A stretch of DNA of 64,000 nucleotides, from positions 2,013,501 to 2,077,500 of the forward strand of contig JAYKKI010000023.1 of NCBI GenBank assembly GCA_039881145.1, written 5' to 3'. The position numbers and the translations under genes are program-made. The stretch's first letter is position 1; every line of letters begins with the position of its first letter. Below the pieces are notes generated by a model that worked only from the letters and a program-made list of their open reading frames with translations, was not told the DNA's origin and made no database searches. This DNA comes from Druceiella hillmani. Lineage: Eukaryota; Arthropoda; Insecta; Lepidoptera; Hepialidae. Below, piece by piece: positions 60,300 to 64,000 of this stretch.

Positions 60300-60870
60300 G
60301 TCGTGGCACAGTGTCGTTATCACAAAAAGGCTAGTTTTTTGTTAGATATTAAACTCAATTCGTCAGTCAGATATAACAATTATATATTGAACTCAAAGTC
60401 TTACACTCGCGACACGGTGACGTTATCACAAAAATCCTAGTTGTTTGTTAAATATTAAACTCAATTCGTCAGTTAGATATAACAATTATATATTAAACTC
60501 AAAGTCTTACACTCGCGACACGGTGACGTTATCACAAAAATGGTAGTTGTTTGTTAAATATTAAACTCAATTCGTCAGTTAGATATAACAATTATATATT
60601 AAACTCAAAGTCTTACACTCGCGACACGGTGACGTTATCACAAAAATGCTAGTTGTTTGTTAAATATTAAACTCAATTCGTCAGTTAGATATAACAATTA
60701 TATATTAAACTCAAAGTCTTACACTCGCGACACGGTGACGTTATCACAAAAATGCTAGTTGTTTGTTAAATATTAAACTGAATTCGTCAGTCAGAAATAA
60801 AAATTTTATGATAGCGACACGATGACGCTATCACAAAACACTAGTTGTTTAATAGATATTCAATTCAAAT
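60300..60870. repeat. 106-bp tandem array, about 5.3 units
   Basis: GCGACACGGTGACGTTATCA recurs with starts near 60411, 60517, 60623 and 60729 at exactly 106 bp. A diverged first unit lies near 60304 and a shortened last unit near 60815. Inner units are almost identical and edge units diverged, the usual sign of unequal crossing-over. Each inner unit contains GGTGACGTTATCAC with a GACGT core. Confidence 0.96.
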
Positions 60871-60999
60871 TCGTAATTTCCAATTCGTCAAAACAGTCGA
60901 TATAATAATTATGTCTACAAAATTAATTTGGTTCTGTCAAAGAATATACATATCAAAGAATATATATAATGAACTATGTGAAATGCATGTAAACATACG

Positions 61000-61260
61000 A
61001 ACGTAGCCGCTAACGACTACCAGTGCTAGGCAAATAAATGTGTTGTCACACTCGCTTACTTCCGTATTTACGTTGACATAGGTACGTAGTGTTTCCCTTT
61101 CCGGTTGACGACGAATTGAAGATACGGTGAAAGCTGCGTGACTCGCGAGAGTCATCCATCGTCTGTAGAGGCGGTCGGCAGTGTCTGCGACTGTCCCCGT
61201 CCCGCCTTGTGGTGGGAAAGCTTTGTTTAGATTTGGGTACATTTTTTAAGTTTATTATTT
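61000..61260. promoter_or_regulatory. GC-raised block with a small hairpin
   Basis: CpG-rich unique segment (GTAGCCGCTAACGACTACC, TCCGGTTGACGACGAATTG, CCCCGTCCCGCC). It includes TGACTC-GCGA-GAGTCA at 61139-61154, two AP-1-like half sites in inverted order. Minus frames 60937-61242 and 61046-61291 overlap and show no domain. Candidate promoter or enhancer. Confidence 0.28.
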
Positions 61261-61299
61261 GCTGTGCTTTAGAAAGGTCTTTTTCATTCAATTGGTTTT

Positions 61300-62440
61300 T
61301 CGCTTTAAAGGTTCATTGCGGTTAAATAGAGTGAAAGTTATTTGATAAATATCGGTATCTTTATTAAAAAAAAACATTAGTCCATCAAAAAATGTTTACA
61401 AATGCCTATAAATAGGTTTCCAAGGTGAGTTATTTCACTGAGTAGATCACATTTCTTGTATAATAAATAAATTTTGATTAGGCACAATTAAGTTTTGTTG
61501 AAGACCTTTTACATAATTAGCTTTGAATAGGACGAGAACCATCTGTATTATTTTCTCTATTTAAATTACGTCTCTATTTGCTTATTTGCATTCATAATTT
61601 GTTTACATTTAAAAAAATGGAAACTTTTTATTACGGGATAATATATTTTGAAAATTCTAGAACTCACTTATGTCTAAATAAAATGACTCGATATATTCGT
61701 AGAATGTTATTACTGCTTCCCGATATAGTGAATATTTATAGTTTACAGTTGTGTGGTTTATTTAATAGACAGTTTAAACAGCTTGATAATTGCTGAAGTT
61801 ATCGAGTTTGCTAAACAGTTAAATTTGAGTTTTACTATTTGAAATAATGTTGATTAATCAATCCTTCAGCGTAAATGAATGGGTAAAAATGTATGCAAAA
61901 TATCGTAAAAAATGTATGCGAAATATCTCAAAAAATCACTGAAATTCTACTGTGTTTTAGTGCGCTGACACATCTAAGTACCAGTTTATTTGTGCTGCGA
62001 TTGCCGTAAAATTTTGTCTTTGAAATTTTATTAAAAATGACACATGCTCTATCAGCTAGTGGAGACATTATCCATTCTAATAACCTCTGACATGATCGAT
62101 CTGATTAAACTGAATATAGCATTTACAGCATTTTTCTTTTTATTTTTATTTCATTTACTCTTAGTTGTTAATTTTTAAAATGTTAATTTTTGGGTTGAAC
62201 TCTGAAGTTTTAAATAAAAGCTTGGAATTAAAGTTGTAAAAAAGTTTATTGCACTTTAGATTTCTCGATCTACTTGATACATTTCTCAAAAAATGGTCTT
62301 AACCACTTTAAATTTTGCAGTGATCTTAAACATCAAAGTTAAAGATTTTTTAAAATGATACAATTGATGAAGTGAAAAGATTGTTCTATGATGTTTTCAA
62401 AGAGATAGAGGATATAAGTATGCTAAGCTTCATATAATAT
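61300..62440. other. Unannotated AT-rich stretch
   Basis: No gene or repeat recognised. A donor-like AAG|GTGAGT at 61421 lacks a convincing acceptor upstream. Confidence 0.4.
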
Positions 62441-62451
62441 GATATAAGATA

Positions 62452-62830
62452 TTGACAGTAAGTTTGACACTCTCAAAACAAAAGTGTATCTACTCTGTTC
62501 GTCCACGATGTCACAGCGCACACGCTAAGTGTCTCCAATCGATGTCACATATTAAGGAGCGTATAGAGAACCATAGACTATGTGACATTTTAACTTGGGC
62601 GCGAAATGTCAAAGTGTACAGGCGATCAGGAATTAGTGAAAGGTTGTCCCCGACGATGGTCCGCATTAATATATACGACAACACGATCGGATTTATCACC
62701 AGATCTGGCCTTGCGAACCATAATACTTCATTATAAACTCTAAAACTCCATTTTAGCATTAGCTGCGGTGTTCGCGCGCTTACCATGGTTCTTGAAGTGT
62801 ATGTTCGGAACTTGCTGATAGGTCTGTGTT
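62452..62830. other. Unidentified GC-richer block with long frames on both strands
   Basis: A unique, balanced-composition segment. A 94-codon plus frame (62452-62736) and a 91-codon minus frame (62511-62786) overlap almost fully; neither shows a domain I recognise. Composition differs sharply from the flanks and continues past both frames to about 62830 (GCTGCGGTGTTCGCGCGCTT). It could be an exon, a transposon fragment or a conserved non-coding element; the sequence alone does not tell. Confidence 0.3.
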
Positions 62831-62970
62831 AAAGTATTATTGATATTTGAGAATTTATTATACAACGTAATTTATTCAGATATGTTGCGTACCTTTTATG
62901 CGTGTAGCTGGGCTCGTAACAATAATCTATCAGAACATGAAATCATAAAATTAATTCAATGAAATTTGTT

Positions 62971-63240
62971 GGTTTTTGGGTAATTTGTAATATTACATTT
63001 TTTTGGGTAATTTGTAATATTACATTTTTTTTGGGTAATTTGTAATATTAATTTTTTTTGGTAATTTGTAATATTACATTTTTTTGGGTAATTTGTAATA
63101 TTACATTTTTTTGGATAATTTGTAATATTACATTTTTTTTGGGTTATTTGTAATATTAATTTTTTTTGGTAATTTGTAATATTACATTTTTTTGGGTAAT
63201 TTGTAATATTACATTTTTTTGAGTAATATATAATATTAAT
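62971..63240. repeat. 28-bp minisatellite with palindromic GTAATATTAC, about ten units
   Basis: Units read GTAATTTGTAATATTACAT plus seven or eight T and GGG. Variants come in a repeating order: two ATTACAT units differing in T-run length, then an ATTAAT unit, then an ATTACAT unit. That pattern occurs twice, giving a four-unit higher-order period of about 110 bp. GTAATATTAC is self-complementary, so each unit can form a small stem. Confidence 0.93.
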
Positions 63241-63249
63241 TATTTTGTA

Positions 63250-63715
63250 ATATAAGTAATACTTTTATGTGAATTTTTCAAGTCGCCAAAAAAGTGAAGT
63301 GCCTATTTCTACAAAAAGTGGGATGCATAAAAAAGGAATTAACATTTTATTTCTGAAAGGGTAGAGATTTTATTTGCCTTCATCATAGCTGCTGGTGTTT
63401 GGACAATTATAAATTGGAATATTTACGAATTTATTTCCTGAAATAAACCGATTTATGGCTTTATTTATAGTCTTGGACGAAAAAAAATAACGAAGTTACT
63501 CGAAATGTTTGAATCTTGTTTATAAATACTTTTGTGTCACGTCTATTTGAATTATCTTGATTTCAATGTTTGAACATTTTTAGCAGTCAAGAAACTCCGT
63601 TGATAGTACATTAAATTTCGCTGAAAACCAACATTGTGTTTGATACCATTTGTGTTCCTCGGTAGTATGCGTATCCGAAAGTGTATCTTTTGTAAATAAT
63701 TATTTTAAACGTCGT
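63250..63715. other. Unannotated AT-rich stretch
   Basis: No gene or repeat recognised. Confidence 0.4.
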
Positions 63716-63717
63716 AA

Positions 63718-63900
63718 AATATGTCTGTCTGTCTGTCACAAACTATTTTTTCAGAAGTCATTGAGAACATTGATTTAATAATTTTAGAGGCGCAAATTAA
63801 GCACTCAATTTTTTTTCATTTTATGTATGTTGTGGGCTAGATATAAGAAATTCAAATTTTATTCGTAATCTGACTAAAGGGGTACCGAAAGATTATTATT
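63718..63900 (+). mobile_element. Possible relic of a CTGTCTGT-type lepidopteran repeat
   Basis: ATATGTCTGTCTGTCTGTCA, then GGGGTACCGAAAG near 63879, recall the opening and body of the repeat at 49100-50010. Too short and diverged for firm assignment. Confidence 0.4.
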
Positions 63901-64000
63901 CTATTATCCTAGGTCTTATAGTTTTTTTAAATAATTTACGGTATTTTTATGCCTGTATAATAACGGTGAAAAACAATGTTGATATTTATAAATAGTTTAA

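Noticed and set aside
1..64000. tRNA, rRNA, CRISPR arrays, prophage, bacterial operons or viral genes
   Set aside because: No cloverleaf with consistent A and B boxes, no rRNA-like segment, no repeat-spacer pattern with unique spacers, and no dense coding. The direct repeats are tandem minisatellites without spacers.

Overview
The window reads as nuclear, gene-poor DNA from an insect, most probably a moth or butterfly. It is strongly AT-rich, has no dense coding, no operon-like layout and no bacterial or viral gene. It carries interspersed repeats whose wording I recognise from lepidopteran genomes: a non-autonomous Helitron ending in a hairpin plus CTAG, repeats opening with runs of CTGTCTGTCTGTCCG, repeats with an 'AAATTTCATCAAAATCTGTCC' type segment, a tRNA-SINE-like tail and the last codons of a LINE reverse transcriptase. 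I assign no species and no locus. It could be intergenic DNA or the inside of a very large intron.

The dominant structure is a direct tandem duplication of 10,990 bp. Copy A is 355-11344 and copy B is 11345-22334. I saw no difference between them wherever I compared. Each copy carries the same internal features: a four-unit 112-bp minisatellite with a CACGTG in every unit, decayed transposon fragments, a long GA tract, a degenerate 64-bp array, GC-raised blocks and a 229-bp internal duplication. It is either a very recent duplication or an assembly duplicate.

From 22.3 to 39 kb the sequence is a patchwork of short tandem arrays with unrelated units of about 130-230 bp, three copies of one fold-back element, a 1.1-kb nested long inverted repeat, a GC-rich island at 32.36-32.61 kb and several hairpins. 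From 39 to 53 kb there are the Helitron, more transposon relics, a dimeric 159-bp higher-order repeat whose period is a multiple of three (so it looks like a 180-codon gene), and some GC-raised blocks that may be regulatory. From 53 to 64 kb there are a LINE tail, TA-rich microsatellites (one inside a large palindrome), arrays of 173, 106 and 28 bp, one plausible 73-nt internal exon at 59224-59296 and an unidentified GC-richer block near 62.5-62.8 kb.

No protein-coding gene can be annotated with confidence. Almost all open frames are chance frames or lie in repeats. The interest lies in duplication structure, inverted repeats, higher-order repeats and candidate regulatory blocks, all of which need comparison with other genomes to be weighed.
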